64,000 nucleotides of DNA from Diatrype stigma (Eukaryota; Ascomycota; Sordariomycetes; Xylariales; Diatrypaceae), in contig JAKJXP020000149.1 in the NCBI GenBank assembly GCA_022225965.2, forward strand, positions 22,071 through 86,070. Direction: 5' to 3'. The notes beneath the pieces were generated by a model. That model did no database searches. It was given only the letters and a program-made list of their open reading frames with translations, and was not told where the DNA came from. A program made the translations under genes and the position numbers. Shown piece by piece: positions 34,676 to 45,304 of the stretch (within the stretch, counting starts at the first letter, position 1; every line of letters starts with the position of its first letter).

Positions 34676-35891
34676 TTAGTATTGGTTTCTTGGCGTAATG
34701 GGTACTGATGAAGCAGACCGATGAGCATCGTTGACTGGGAGATGTAATTATGGGCGAGTCACGTTTTTACGATAGTGTAACATTCACACCCTTCGATTCT
34801 AAAAATATATCGGAGAAGCTTCCTAGATCTCATTAATACATGGACTGCTCAATCATGTCCGATGACTACGTAGTAGAAAGGGGGTTAACGATTAATACAA
34901 CTGCTTTATTAACGTAAAGGATTTCAATCGTAGATCTTTCAAACTCATGGATTTATCCTGGTTGGAATATCGGCAACAAAATGATACTCGTCTATGATGG
35001 AAAGAACGAAAAGAGAAACAAAATCAACGCTGGAGTGGAATCCAATAGGGGATCGGCGTGACTCCGCATACGACCCCCGCATTATAGACGGTGGTATGGG
35101 GTTCACTCATGGTCGGTAATCGGTCTTGATGCTCTTTCTGGACTGCTGGACTAGCAACTACTTAAGTATCTAGTAATGGCAGAATGGGTAAAGCCGCTGG
35201 TCCAATACTTACCCCAAATCTCCAACTCTCGGCCCCTCTCGGCCCCGATCAGGATCGAAACCAATTGGACTGCGGAGCGAAGCAGATGGACCAACCGCGT
35301 TCCAGCTTCCCAACACTAGCAACGTCGCGCCACAATTCCCGACAGGGGGGCGGGGCTGTCGACTCGGTAGTCGGTCCGGCCGCCGTCCTATAAGCCAGAC
35401 GGAGAGCGCGTCTTTCCCGGTTGGGCAGCCGGATAGCCACGGGGTAGGGTTCAGCCAAGGGTATCTTCCTCGAACCGCTTGCGTGATCAAGCCTCGTCAT
35501 AACGCGACCGCTGTGCGAATGCCTGCCTTCTGGCCCGTCAGCCTGTCAGACTGGCAGCCTGTGCAAGCGGTCGGCACTAGCCGGCCTGCTCTTAACACTG
35601 CTCATTAAGGCGATGCTCCCGTAATGCCTACATAGGTAGGTAGTTGGTAATTAATGAATGGAATTTCGAAAGCTGAAGTTCGGAAAAGATTTCCGGGTTC
35701 TACTCTCAAGAAACACCTGTAGACGACTAGGTTGTCGCTAGTTCAACAGTCGGTCCTCTCGAAACGCGCCGCCGTGGTGTTGTTCTATGTGGTCGACGGG
35801 CATTCATCTACCTACATTCCAGTCAGTCAGTCAGGTATCGACAAAAGTTCGCTCCACGTTGCCGTCAGCACTCACAAACAACCACCCGACC
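34676..35891. other. Intergenic region
   Basis: No gene supported. The GC-rich part at 35200-35600 has short overlapping frames on both strands without homology signal. A TAGGTAGGTAG tract lies near 35633-35643. The last 150 bases are the transporter promoter and leader. Confidence 0.45.
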
Positions 35892-37964
35892 ATGTCCAAG
35901 GCTCTGGGAACGTTCCGGGCCGTCTACCTCGTCGCGCTCTGCTGCGTGGGGTCCTTCCTTTTCGCCTACGACACCGGTATCGTCGGCGGTATCCTTACCT
36001 TCGAGAGCTTCCAGGCGGACTTCCGCTATGGCGCGGCGCAACAAGCCACTGTCGCGTCCAACTCGACGAGTTTGCTCCAGGCCGGAGGTAATGCTCATCT
36101 TCTTCTCGTTTGCCCCCCCTCCCCCCCCCAGGTCCAGGTTTAGGTCCAGGCCTACCTAGATCGATCCGACATCGCCTTTACGTGAGATGACGATGCATTG
36201 ACAAGTGCTTCTCCCATCGTCTAGCTTTCTTCGCTTGTTTCTTCGTCTGGCCCTTCACGGCCAAGTTCGGTCGCCGGTGGTCCCTCGTGCTAGCGTCGAT
36301 GATCTTCTGCATCGGGGCCATCGTGCAGACCATCAACACCCATTCGATCGGCGCCTTCTACGTCGCGCGCGTCGTGAGCGGTATCGGTGTCGGCATGGCG
36401 ACCGTCATCATTCCCATGTACTCTGGTAGGACACAACTCTCGAGGGAGTGGACCGGTCGGTCGGTGGGGGTGGGGGTGTGTGAGTGTATAGTAGGGTACT
36501 CGAGACTGACACGTTAGCGAAGCTGAGATGGCGCCCAAGAACATCCGCGGCATGCTCGGTTCCATGTTCCAGTTCTTCTTCACCCTGGGCGTGATGACCT
36601 CGTACTGGATCGACTACGCCGTCTCCAAGCACCTGGGCCCCACGACCGCGCAGTGGCAGATCCCCGTCGGCCTGCAGCTCGCGCCCGGCGCCGTCCTGGG
36701 GCTGGGGATGCTTCTGACGAAGGAGAGCACGAGGTGGCTGGCGAAGAAGGGCAGGCGGGAGGAAGCGTTGAGGTCTCTTGTCTGGGTCCGAGGCGGAGAA
36801 GGTCCCGAGGTCGAGAAAGAGTGGGTTTTCACGCTTTCGAGAGATTCCCTTGGTCAACACCTCAGGCTGACAGGATCTGGACTACAGGTTCGCCGAGATC
36901 CTCGCAGGTATAGAAGAGGAAGAGCGGGTGACGGACGGCGTCACCTGGCGAGAGCTTCTCCTTCCCGTCAACCGCATGCGCGTCTTCTTGATCATCGCTC
37001 TACAGATCGGTGCGAATAGCCCAGAGCCCGAGGCGGTTCAGGGGGTGTCAAAGCTAACATATTATTCTAGGCGCCCAACTCACTGGCAACACGTCTCTAG
37101 CTTACTGTAAGTCGTATATGTACTTATATATACATATGCAAAAGAACGACCATACTCTATATGGTGCAGGTGTCATATCTGACAATTCTCAGATGCTCCA
37201 CAGGTTTTCAAACTCGTGGGCGCCGGTAACAACAACCTCCTGATTACGGGCTTCTTCGGCGTCGTCAAGGTCATATCCTGCCTGTTCTTCCTGCTGTTCC
37301 TAGTTGAGCGCATCGGTCGTCGTGGTTCCCTCCTCGGCGGAGCGCTCCTGATGGGTATCTACATGCTCATCATCGCGGTCTTGACGGCGACGAACCCGCC
37401 AAGCGCCAGCCAAGGCCTCACGCCGACCGCCATCGCGTCCATGACGATGATCTACCTCGAAGCTATGAGCTACAACATTTCTTGGGGGCCCGTACCGTGG
37501 GTAGGTCGAAACCCCCCTTCCCCAGGAACCAAGCGTTGTCTATAGGAAGCCTACTTGGATGTTAACATAGCCTGTGCGTAGGTATACATGAGCGAGATCT
37601 TCCCATCGCGCATCCGCGAGGCCGGCGTCGCGATCGGGACGTCCACGCAGTGGCTGTTCAACTTCGTCTTCTCCCAGGCGACGCCGCACGCCGTCGAGAA
37701 CCTGGGGTGGAAGACGTTCGTGATGTTTGCCGTCTTCAACTTCGCGCTGGTCGTGTTCGTCTGGTTCTTCATCAAGGAGACCAAGGGCAAATCGCTCGAG
37801 GAAATGGAGGCCTGTGAGTGTTGGCCCTGCGCAGTGCATCCCGCGGAGTGTTTACCAGTGCTGACCCGTGCATCCATCTAGTATTCGGCGCCATAATGGC
37901 TCGCCCAGATGTGGAGTCCGCGGATAGCAAAGGGGACCATGAACGCACAGAGGGGGGAGAATGA
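35892..37964 (+). CDS. MFS sugar transporter (491 aa)
   Basis: Eight exons: 35892-36087, 36225-36425, 36523-36820, 36888-37009, 37071-37106, 37193-37500, 37582-37813, 37882-37964. All are in phase, with introns of about 67-137 nt; exon 5 is only 36 nt. Sugar-porter signatures appear in order: FAYDTGIVGG in the first membrane segment, KFGRRWS in loop 2-3, RVVSGIGVGMATVIIPMYSAE with the PMYSAEMAP motif, STRWLAKKGR, the IGAQLTGNTSLAYYAPQVF helix, ERIGRRG between helices 8 and 9, and GPVPWVYMSEIFPSRIR before the last helices. FFIKETKGKSLEEME marks the C-terminal end of the membrane core. The expected topology is 12 membrane helices in the plasma membrane, carrying hexoses, pentoses or related substrates by proton symport. 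It differs from classic hexose porters in helix 7 (QLTGNTSLAYY where Q-Q-x-S-G-x-N-x-x-x-Y-Y is usual), so the substrate is open. Confidence 0.9.
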
Positions 37965-38483
37965 TGTCGTAACCTTTCCAAGCAAAGCAACCTACCGTAC
38001 GGTATAGACCGTCGGTTAGTAAACCCATGTAAGTAATGTGCAAAATGGCAGCAGAAGTATTGTTGGTTAGCTCTTATTTGGCTTGGAATCGAGCCCAAAG
38101 GTTATGGGGCGGAGATTCAGGGGGGTCGTTGGTTGGCAATGATACTAGTTCAGATCTTTACGGCAGCATCGCTGGGTCTACAGTGTCCCGGTTTTATGGG
38201 TCTGCAGTGTAAGAACTACTATGTGCCTGCATACCAATGTATACCTAAACCCTCTAGAGCTAGAGCACATGCTGATAGCACTTCATCATGGCCGCGGCTC
38301 CATACTTCGCAGTATACTTGTTAATTAAAAAGAGAGTGAGAACTCCCGGCGTGGTTTTACAGAAGTAACAGGGATCATATGGTTGGTCCTCGAAAAATGT
38401 AAGTGCTTTGGAGGATTTGTGACTAAGAAGAGTATTATCAACTAGTACTAGTTATTTTGGACATCCGATCCGATCTGAGGTTA
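37965..38483. other. Short intergenic region (convergent genes)
   Basis: Lies between the 3' ends of the transporter (+) and the kinase-fold gene (-). Nothing else seen. Confidence 0.45.
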
Positions 38484-39503
38484 TCATTGAACGTCCTCAT
38501 CAGAGTCCGACCCCTCCTCCACGGCAGCGTTCTTTCCACTTGTAAGGACCCCAGTCATCAAACCCAGTCGAAACGTCCCACCAGATCTTCATGGGGTTCG
38601 TGGGCTTGCCGGAAACTTGGCCCCTTGCCATGACGGCCGACACGGCACAATCGAAGAGCACGATACGGGGCGGGTGACTTGTGAGGTCAGGCCCCTGGGG
38701 AACAAGCATCACATTGCGAGGGAAAAGATCATCGTGGCGTAAACAGAGATGCCTGAATCTCGCCAGTCCGTCCAAAAGTCGTTCGAAAACATCGAGTCTC
38801 CACGGCTCGGGAAGGTGTTCACAGCTTTTGGTGTCTTTAGAGCACAGTTCCATCATTGTCTGTCCGTGTAGCGGCTCAATCAGGATGAGTCGGACCGGTC
38901 TCTCCAATCTTGCGCCTGCCCGTTGGAATGGGAGCGTAAAGGTCCAAGAGCCGAAGTAATTGGGTACGAAAGAACCAGTTTCGCCCTTAGCTTGAAGGAA
39001 CTCATATGCAGCCGCTTCTCGGCTATAATCCTCGTCGGCCATCCTTACCACATCAATAGGGCTATTGTTGGCCAAGTATTCTACGAACGGGTAGTACAGG
39101 GCATCGTAGGTCTTTGCTACAGCTTGGTATGGCTTCCTCCGCCATGGGGAACCACGTTACAAATCGCTACCTGGGCCCCTCCATCCTCGACGGCAATCCT
39201 CTGAACAATGGTAAGCTCAGCTTCCCGAGGAACTCTTTGATTAGTCGTCTCCAGGGGAGGGTATTTCAACACGATCTCGCTTTGTGTGACTTTTCTCATC
39301 CAATCTTCATCTATTTGTAGCCGGACTTCGTCGCATCCGTAGTAGAAGCCGAACGGAGGTGGGGGTTGGTGAGCTGTGATGTTTATCTCGAAGCCTTCTA
39401 CATACGGGCAGTCAGGCTTGTCCGAATCTTCTGTTGGTTCCCAATAATGACCATGCATTTTGACTCGTCTGTCATTTGTCCGACGTGTAGCTGTGCTGGG
39501 CAT
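38484..39503 (-). CDS. Kinase-fold (aminoglycoside phosphotransferase-like) protein, frame broken
   Basis: Two minus-strand frames belong together. The first starts at 39503 (MPSTATRRTNDRR...) and ends GGGSHTKL-stop near 39117. The second opens directly downstream, one base out of register, and reads AVAKTYDALYYPFVEYLANN and MADEDYSREAAAYEFLQ. It then has the catalytic loop RHDDLFPRNVML (H-x-D-x-x-x-x-N type) and the metal-binding strand IVLFDCAVSAV. This matches a large family of fungal protein-kinase-like/APH proteins of unknown substrate. A 38-nt GTAGCG...GGAAG intron could formally bridge the frames, but it is shorter than other introns here and would delete conserved sequence, so a one-base deletion near 39120 is more likely. 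At the end, frame 1 stops at 38500; shifting again gives an acidic tail (EEGSDSDEDVQ) ending at 38484. Pseudogene or assembly error. Confidence 0.6.
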
Positions 39504-40559
39504 TTCAACGTCAACGAAAACGTTTCAGGTGGATAATACCACCTTATGCTATCGTTAGAGTGAAAGGCTGTTGAAACGTAAGACTTGCAATGCTGGGCTT
39601 CAATTTGGAGTGGTACAAGCACAACAAGTGCCAATAGGGGCGCGGAATATATATGAGTGAGTTGGGGTGACTCTTATGAAGAAGTTCATTTCATCAGACA
39701 CTCATCAACCCCTCAAAGAACCAGGCCGCAGCCAGGCTCCAAGATTAGTTATTCACTCTCATATGGCTAATGGTGGAATATGCAACTTGAATATATAATC
39801 ATTAGTTATGATTCATAAACGATATCTTGAACATTGATACAAATGATTATTAGGTGTATTAGGTGTACTTCATTTGGATATATTTATCAAGAACTTGCAC
39901 CTTCAGGATAACACAGAGAGTTCCAGTGTCTATTAGTTATAGCTAATTAGTTATAGCCAGAAAGCTGCCACATGTAGGTAACTATGTACATACCTACATA
40001 CAAGTATGTCATATGTTTACAAAGTACTAAAGTACGTAGCAACTGCAGGTGAATCCTTATGGTCATTGATTGGTCAGCCAAGCGCCCCACCTCAGCCTTG
40101 CCTCCAACAAGTAACTGTGTACCTTTCCTGCTCCATTGAATTTTCCAATTGGATACTTACCCTCGAACATCCTCGAACATCCTCGACCTTACAAATACCG
40201 CCTTGTCTGCTGCTACTTCGTAACTACAAACAACATCTCGGGAAATATCAGCGACCGCGACGAAGACAACGGCGAAGACGACGATAACGATAACCGGGTA
40301 AAAGAACCCCATATCGCATAAGGCAACAATAGCACCATTCATCCTTGTCACGAACACACGCGATTCTACCCCGATACCCTGAAATTTGAAAATCGATAAC
40401 GCTCGCGACGCGAAACCCCTATCCCACCTGCACACCTGCACACCTGCGACATATACGTGGAGACAGGGATAAGAAGACGAAGGGACCTGGAAGCAAAGGT
40501 TCTCACCTAATAAATAAAAGAAGAAGAAGAAGTAGAAAAGAAGAAAAAAGGAAGAAAAG
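39504..40559. other. Divergent promoter region
   Basis: Shared upstream region of the kinase-fold gene (-) and the U2AF gene (+). AT-rich in the first half. The last 60 bases before 40560 are almost pure purine (AGAAGAAGAAG...), the leader of the U2AF gene. A CACCTGCACACCTG repeat lies near 40427-40446. Confidence 0.5.
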
Positions 40560-41189
40560 ATGGCGAACTTCCTCGCCTCCATCTTCGGCACCGAGCAGGA
40601 CAAGGTGAACTGCTCGTTCTACTACAAGATCGGGGCGTGCCGGCACGGGGACCGGTGCTCGCGCAAGCACGTGAAGCCGTCGTACAGCCAGACGATCCTG
40701 CTGCCGAGCATGTACCAGAACCCGGCGCACGACGCCAAGGCGCGGCTGACGCCGGAGCAGTGCGCCAACCACTTCGACGCCTTCTACGAGGACCTGTGGT
40801 GCGAGCTGTGCCGGTACGGGGAGCTCGAGGAGCTGGTCGTGTGCGACAACACCAACGACCACCTGGTCGGCAACGTCTACGCCCGCTTCAAGTACGAGGA
40901 CTCGGCCCAGCGCGCCTGCGACGAGCTCAACTCCCGCTGGTACGCCGGCCGGCCCATCTACTGCGAGCTCAGCCCCGTCACCGACTTCCGCGAGGCCTGC
41001 TGCCGCCTCAACTCCGGCGAGGGCTGCGTCCGCGGCGGCTTCTGCAACTTCATCCACCGCAAGAACCCCTCCGCCGACCTCGAGCGCGAGCTCCACCTCG
41101 CCACCAAGAAGTGGCTCCGCATGCGCGGCCGCGACGAGAAGAGCGTCACCCGCAGCCCGAGCCCCGAGCCCACCCGCCGCCGCTACTAG
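40560..41189 (+). CDS. U2AF small subunit splicing factor (209 aa)
   Basis: Uninterrupted frame. Order: CCCH zinc finger 1 (C18-x8-C27-x5-C33-x3-H37, within ACRHGDRCSRKH), a U2AF-homology RRM (about 45-145, with GNVYARFKYEDSAQRA as RNP1-like region), CCCH zinc finger 2 (CCRLNSGEGCVRGGFCNFIH, about 149-170) and a short basic tail (TRSPSPEPTRRRY) instead of a long RS domain. This is the 35/23-kDa partner of U2AF that reads the AG at 3' splice sites and binds the large subunit through the UHM. Length is close to S. pombe U2AF23. Codons end almost always in G or C, which also creates long shadow frames on the other strand. No intron is present although the gene's function is splicing. The purine-rich leader is unusual. 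Confidence 0.95.
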   Translation: MANFLASIFGTEQDKVNCSFYYKIGACRHGDRCSRKHVKPSYSQTILLPSMYQNPAHDAKARLTPEQCANHFDAFYEDLWCELCRYGELEELVVCDNTNDHLVGNVYARFKYEDSAQRACDELNSRWYAGRPIYCELSPVTDFREACCRLNSGEGCVRGGFCNFIHRKNPSADLERELHLATKKWLRMRGRDEKSVTRSPSPEPTRRRY

Positions 41190-43195
41190 GTTTTTTCCCA
41201 CCTGATTCCAAACTCCTGGTTCATGGCTCCGGTTGGGCGGCGAGGGGGACTGACCCAAGGGAAAATTTTCGGGACGGCTCTCTCCCCCATAACCAAAAAT
41301 TAATAATAATGCGGTGTGTGCTGCTTCAGGTGGATACCAACGAGCTATCGAGCGCGACACGGGTCAAATATGGATGTAAATTGGTCGATCATCGACAACT
41401 ACGAGTTGACTAGGGAAGGGGGAGATGGAATACATCCCCTCATGTAGCAGCTGTCTTCCTCCCAACTAACCCATGATATCGACCATGTTTGCACCCGAGA
41501 GCGAGCCCATCACCAAAACTATGCTTGGGTGGATCCTAGCTCCCTCATCATAAATCCAACGAGCAAAAGAGCCAGCCGTCTGTTTTTGCGGCTTTCCAAC
41601 ACCCCATATTATATTTCTGGGGAGGCTCAGTTTCTAATCTCCATTCTATTTCCTGGGTTAAACACAGATAGCAACAAGGGCCAGGAGGAACAAAACAGCC
41701 ACAGTGAGGTGCGATGTAACGAGACGATTCAGATGACGGTCGGGCTACGCGAAAGGAGCAGTAGGGAGGAAAAAAACGAAACAGGAGAGGACAAAAACTC
41801 GCGGCAAAACTAGACGTAGCCAGCCACGATGGAACTGGGCACGATGGAAGCACAGAAGGCTCTAGAGGATGTATCGGGTGGTTGGCTCCACGGGTCTGGC
41901 TGGTTGTGCCTCTCACGTAACTTTGTCCAGCCTCTTTTTCGGGGCCTTTGAGCATGCGGCGTTGGTTGGTTGGATGATCATGATCATCGTGGTTACTATT
42001 TCCGGAGGTCTCTTTTTTTGCGTCTTCTTACTTTCTCCTTTTCTAAAGCGGGAAATACTTTCTCTCTCACGGCCTCCGCGTACGTATGTATGTATGTATA
42101 CTAGCTATGTAGCATCTAATGATGGAAGTCACGAGGAGAGACATGCTTTATATACATCTGGTTTGCCTGTGATAAATTGGTCGGCATGGCGTTTATATTC
42201 GGTAGGTCTTCCCCAACTCCCCCCTGTCTCGTCTTCGTGTTGATCTAGGCGACCAGCAAACTTCTGCTAAAAGCCAGGTTAGTGTTCACCTCGTCTGAAC
42301 CTCCCCGTGCGATCTGGCCGGGAAGCTAGACAGACAATCAGTGGATTTCTAGTGCGTTGATCCTGTCCCCTACCCATCAACGGTTTGCTCGGTTCGCCAA
42401 GGAGGGTTGTTTATAATCAGTTGGTTTGGTGCAAGATATATATAGTCCTAGGTTCTCGGGACTAACTACTGAGACACGGGCAACATTCTCCCTATTTCCC
42501 CCCTATGTCACCTCCTATGGTAACTCTACACTGACAACTCTACGCTGACAACTCTACACTAACGTATTACGCACTACACACGCAACGCCTCATATAAGTA
42601 TAGTGGATAGACGGTAGATGTTCACTAACATGGTCAATCTATTACAATAACAACCAGCTTGGTTTCCACTGATGTGTGTAACATTTGACACTGACCCTCC
42701 CCCTCCTCTGCCTTCTCCCTTCCTGTTAATCCGGTGTCGCCGAAGAAAAAATGGTATAGCACCGGTTCGTAACTCTTCAAGGCGAACTCTGCTCAGCAAC
42801 AGCAATACCAATCTATCAACATGGTGTGGTGTAAGCTAAGAAAGGGGCCACGCTATAATCCGTTAAGTAGTTAGGGTATCATCTCCGATATGCACCTACA
42901 ATCAGCTTTACTATATATGCACGATAGCATTTTAAGACGTATTGTGTAATGCGGCGCGCTGAAGCGCTGTGTTGTTTTTGCTTTGCCACTGCCAACTACC
43001 TACCCTTCCCTGCCCCTCTTACACTCCCTCCCTTTCTCTACTTTCTGTGTCTATCTTACTTCCCTCCCCGTTCCTTCTTCTCCTCCCAAACAGCGAATCT
43101 CCACGGCTGTTGCCTTCACCATACCGATCTGCCGTTCCCGTTCCCCTCCCCCTCCCTTTCGTAACACTCTCGCAGCAAACGTGAACTTCTGTCGA
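41190..43195. other. Intergenic region (convergent genes)
   Basis: No gene supported. Contains three tandem 14-bp units at 42522-42563 and a pyrimidine-rich stretch at 43000-43160 downstream of the sterol-binding gene. Confidence 0.5.
42522..42563. repeat. Tandem repeat, 3 x 14 bp
   Basis: Three head-to-tail copies of AACTCTAC[A/G]CT[G/A]AC, differing only by transitions. Confidence 0.8.
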
Positions 43196-45304
43196 TCATT
43201 CACGAGCATCGAAGAAAGCGTTATTGACGTCGTCGTTGCTACTTTCCGTCTCTGATTTATTCAGGCCTGGGGATGAATGTTGTGTCTGGTTCTTTGGGGT
43301 GCTCGGTAGATCTTGCTTCATGTCGCCCGCGAAGTCGATAAGCGGTCCCTCACCGGTCGCGTCTTTGCCCGTAGCCTGCAACATGGCCGAAATGTCCTGG
43401 CTACTCTTCTTAGCGGTGGTGGTGTTGTCAGTGGCAGACTGCGGCTGCGGCTGCTGCTGCGGTGACGTCGCTGCCGGCTCGGATACCTTGTCCTCGCCGA
43501 AGTCGATCAGGTCGGCGGGCTTGTCATCGGTGGCCGGCTTCCCGGCCGTAAGTGGATTTCCGGCCGAGATACGCGGAGGAATGAAGTTCCGCTCACTCAC
43601 CTTCTGGCCCGGTACGATAGGGTAGATTTTCAGGACCTGTTCGGTTACCTTCTCGGGCGTGGTCCCGTCGCTGCGTAGGAGATGATCTTGTTAGCAATAT
43701 CACAGAGGGGTTATCCTAGGGTATCCAGGAAGATCGGGATCGGCGCTCACATCTTATGGTTGATGATCCACTCTAAGTCTTCCATGCCTTCGTCTGGACC
43801 TCCCGGGCCGCCCTTGACCCGTCTAAATAGCCGGGGGTGCCATTCTACTCCTTCTTCTGCTCTCCTCGCCGCCTCTTCTCTCTGCATGTCCTCGATTTTC
43901 GTTTTTTCGTCTGTGGCTAGTACATGATTGCTCTCCTTCACTGCTTGCGCCGTTTTTTGCCACAACCTTACCGATTCCCTCTCATCTTGATCCTCTATCG
44001 GACGCACCCGTGGCCTGGAAGCTCTGACTTTGCCGGCGTTGAAGAACATTTCTTTTTGGCCAGTCTGTCTCCTTGTTAGCGGTCCCCTGAGGGCACTCGA
44101 CAGCAAGAAACACCAACCTTCAGATCCTTGATGAACATCTCCTCGCTCCACAGCCCAGATATCTCGAACAATGCCTGGCCAGTCTGGTCGTTCTTTATTA
44201 CACCGCCAATGGCGTTGTACGTCCCGCCGACCCAGCCTTTCGTTTTAAACTCGATATCGGCGGTAAGGCCGAGCTCCGGACACCTTACGACACTGTGGTC
44301 TCCGAGCTCATACTTCATGTTGCCAAATAATATGCCTCTTGCGTACATGTTAGGCTGTGTTAAGTAACTGCGCTGACGGTTAGCATCACGTTGCGAGGTG
44401 CATGGTGGCCAATCTCTCAGCATACTATCTCTCGCCCTTATTAGGATCCTTTCCCCTATTGGTCAAGCTGAGCACAGCGATACCCTCCATCAGACTTGCA
44501 GCAGAGTTACCCAAAAACTTGCTTCTGGGTTTAAGAGTACCGTCTATGCGGATATGGTGGTCAGGTGCTACGTAGAAGTAGCTGGACTTGGGCGGGTGAT
44601 GCGACGTTTGTTCGGAGATGTAGTATGCTCGTTTTCCGTCTGGCAAGTCCCAGTAGCACGTATAAACCTCGCCTAATATCGGGTTCAGGGGCTTCTTGAC
44701 ACCACTGAATGTTCACGTCAGTTGGTGTCGGGATAGGCTAGGGGCGGAGAAACACGTACGGGGGTTTGATATGCCAGCCGCTGAGGTAGAACTTGACGAC
44801 GGAAACGAAGCGCTGGACAGGATCATCGAGCTCTGGAATGGACAGGAGCATTTCGGGGTGACACATGAAGTTTGTGATGCGTTCTAACATGCTTCGCGGT
44901 TCGAGGATGAAGGTAGGCAATACAACTCGGCTTAGATCGGCGCCAGGTCTCAGTTGTGATATAATGTGCATGAGCACTGCGCTGAGCGTCAGCTGCGGTC
45001 TGATTCTCAAGACTACATAGGTCTAGAGGTCTAGAGGTCTATGAAAAGTTACGGGCACGGGTAAGAAGGGAACGCATACCATTGCCCTGCTCGGGCTCAA
45101 CGACAGTGCTGTCATCCTCTCCCTCTCCGTGGCTTCCGTCTGCGGATGATGCATTACCTATCCGGCCATGGATATCAAGTTAGCGACCACCTCGGCCGGC
45201 TTGAGGAAACGCAAGGAGAAAGTCTGCACGGCGGACATACTAGCCAGGGATTGTGTCCTGCGGCGTCTCCCGGTCAGGGTGGACGTTAACTTGCCAGCGT
45301 GCAT
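43196..45304 (-). CDS. Oxysterol-binding protein homologue (ORP/Osh family), 558 aa
   Basis: Seven exons on the minus strand: 45241-45304, 45080-45157, 44760-44976, 44426-44704, 44118-44367, 43751-44064, 43196-43670. Every junction is in phase. The first intron (45158-45240; GTATGT donor, GCTAAC branch, GATAG acceptor) was chosen because it is the only one that joins frames. The ORD lipid-binding domain covers most of the protein: SQLRPGADLSRVVLPTFILE (lid region), KKPLNPILGE, the family fingerprint EQTSHHPP (about residues 150-157), GNSAASLMEG, and FEISGLWSEEMFI, then the C-terminal helix RLWQKTAQAVKESNH. No PH domain or ankyrins, so it is a short ORP. The tail after about 420 is low-complexity, with two LIDF motifs (PADLIDFGED, GPLIDFAGD), and the very C-terminus is NNAFFDARE, an FFAT-like VAP-binding motif. 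Expected role: sterol/PI4P or PS exchange at ER contacts. Confidence 0.9.

Noticed and set aside
17716..37964. A sugar-utilisation gene cluster (GH32 enzyme plus MFS transporter)
   Set aside because: They are separated by about 16 kb with unrelated genes between and no shared promoter; co-function is only a guess.
40503..41360. 285-codon minus-strand frame and a 258-codon plus frame (40637-41413) overlapping the U2AF gene
   Set aside because: Both are by-products of the GC-rich third codon positions of the U2AF gene; their composition is Ala/Arg/Pro/Val-repetitive and unlike a real protein.
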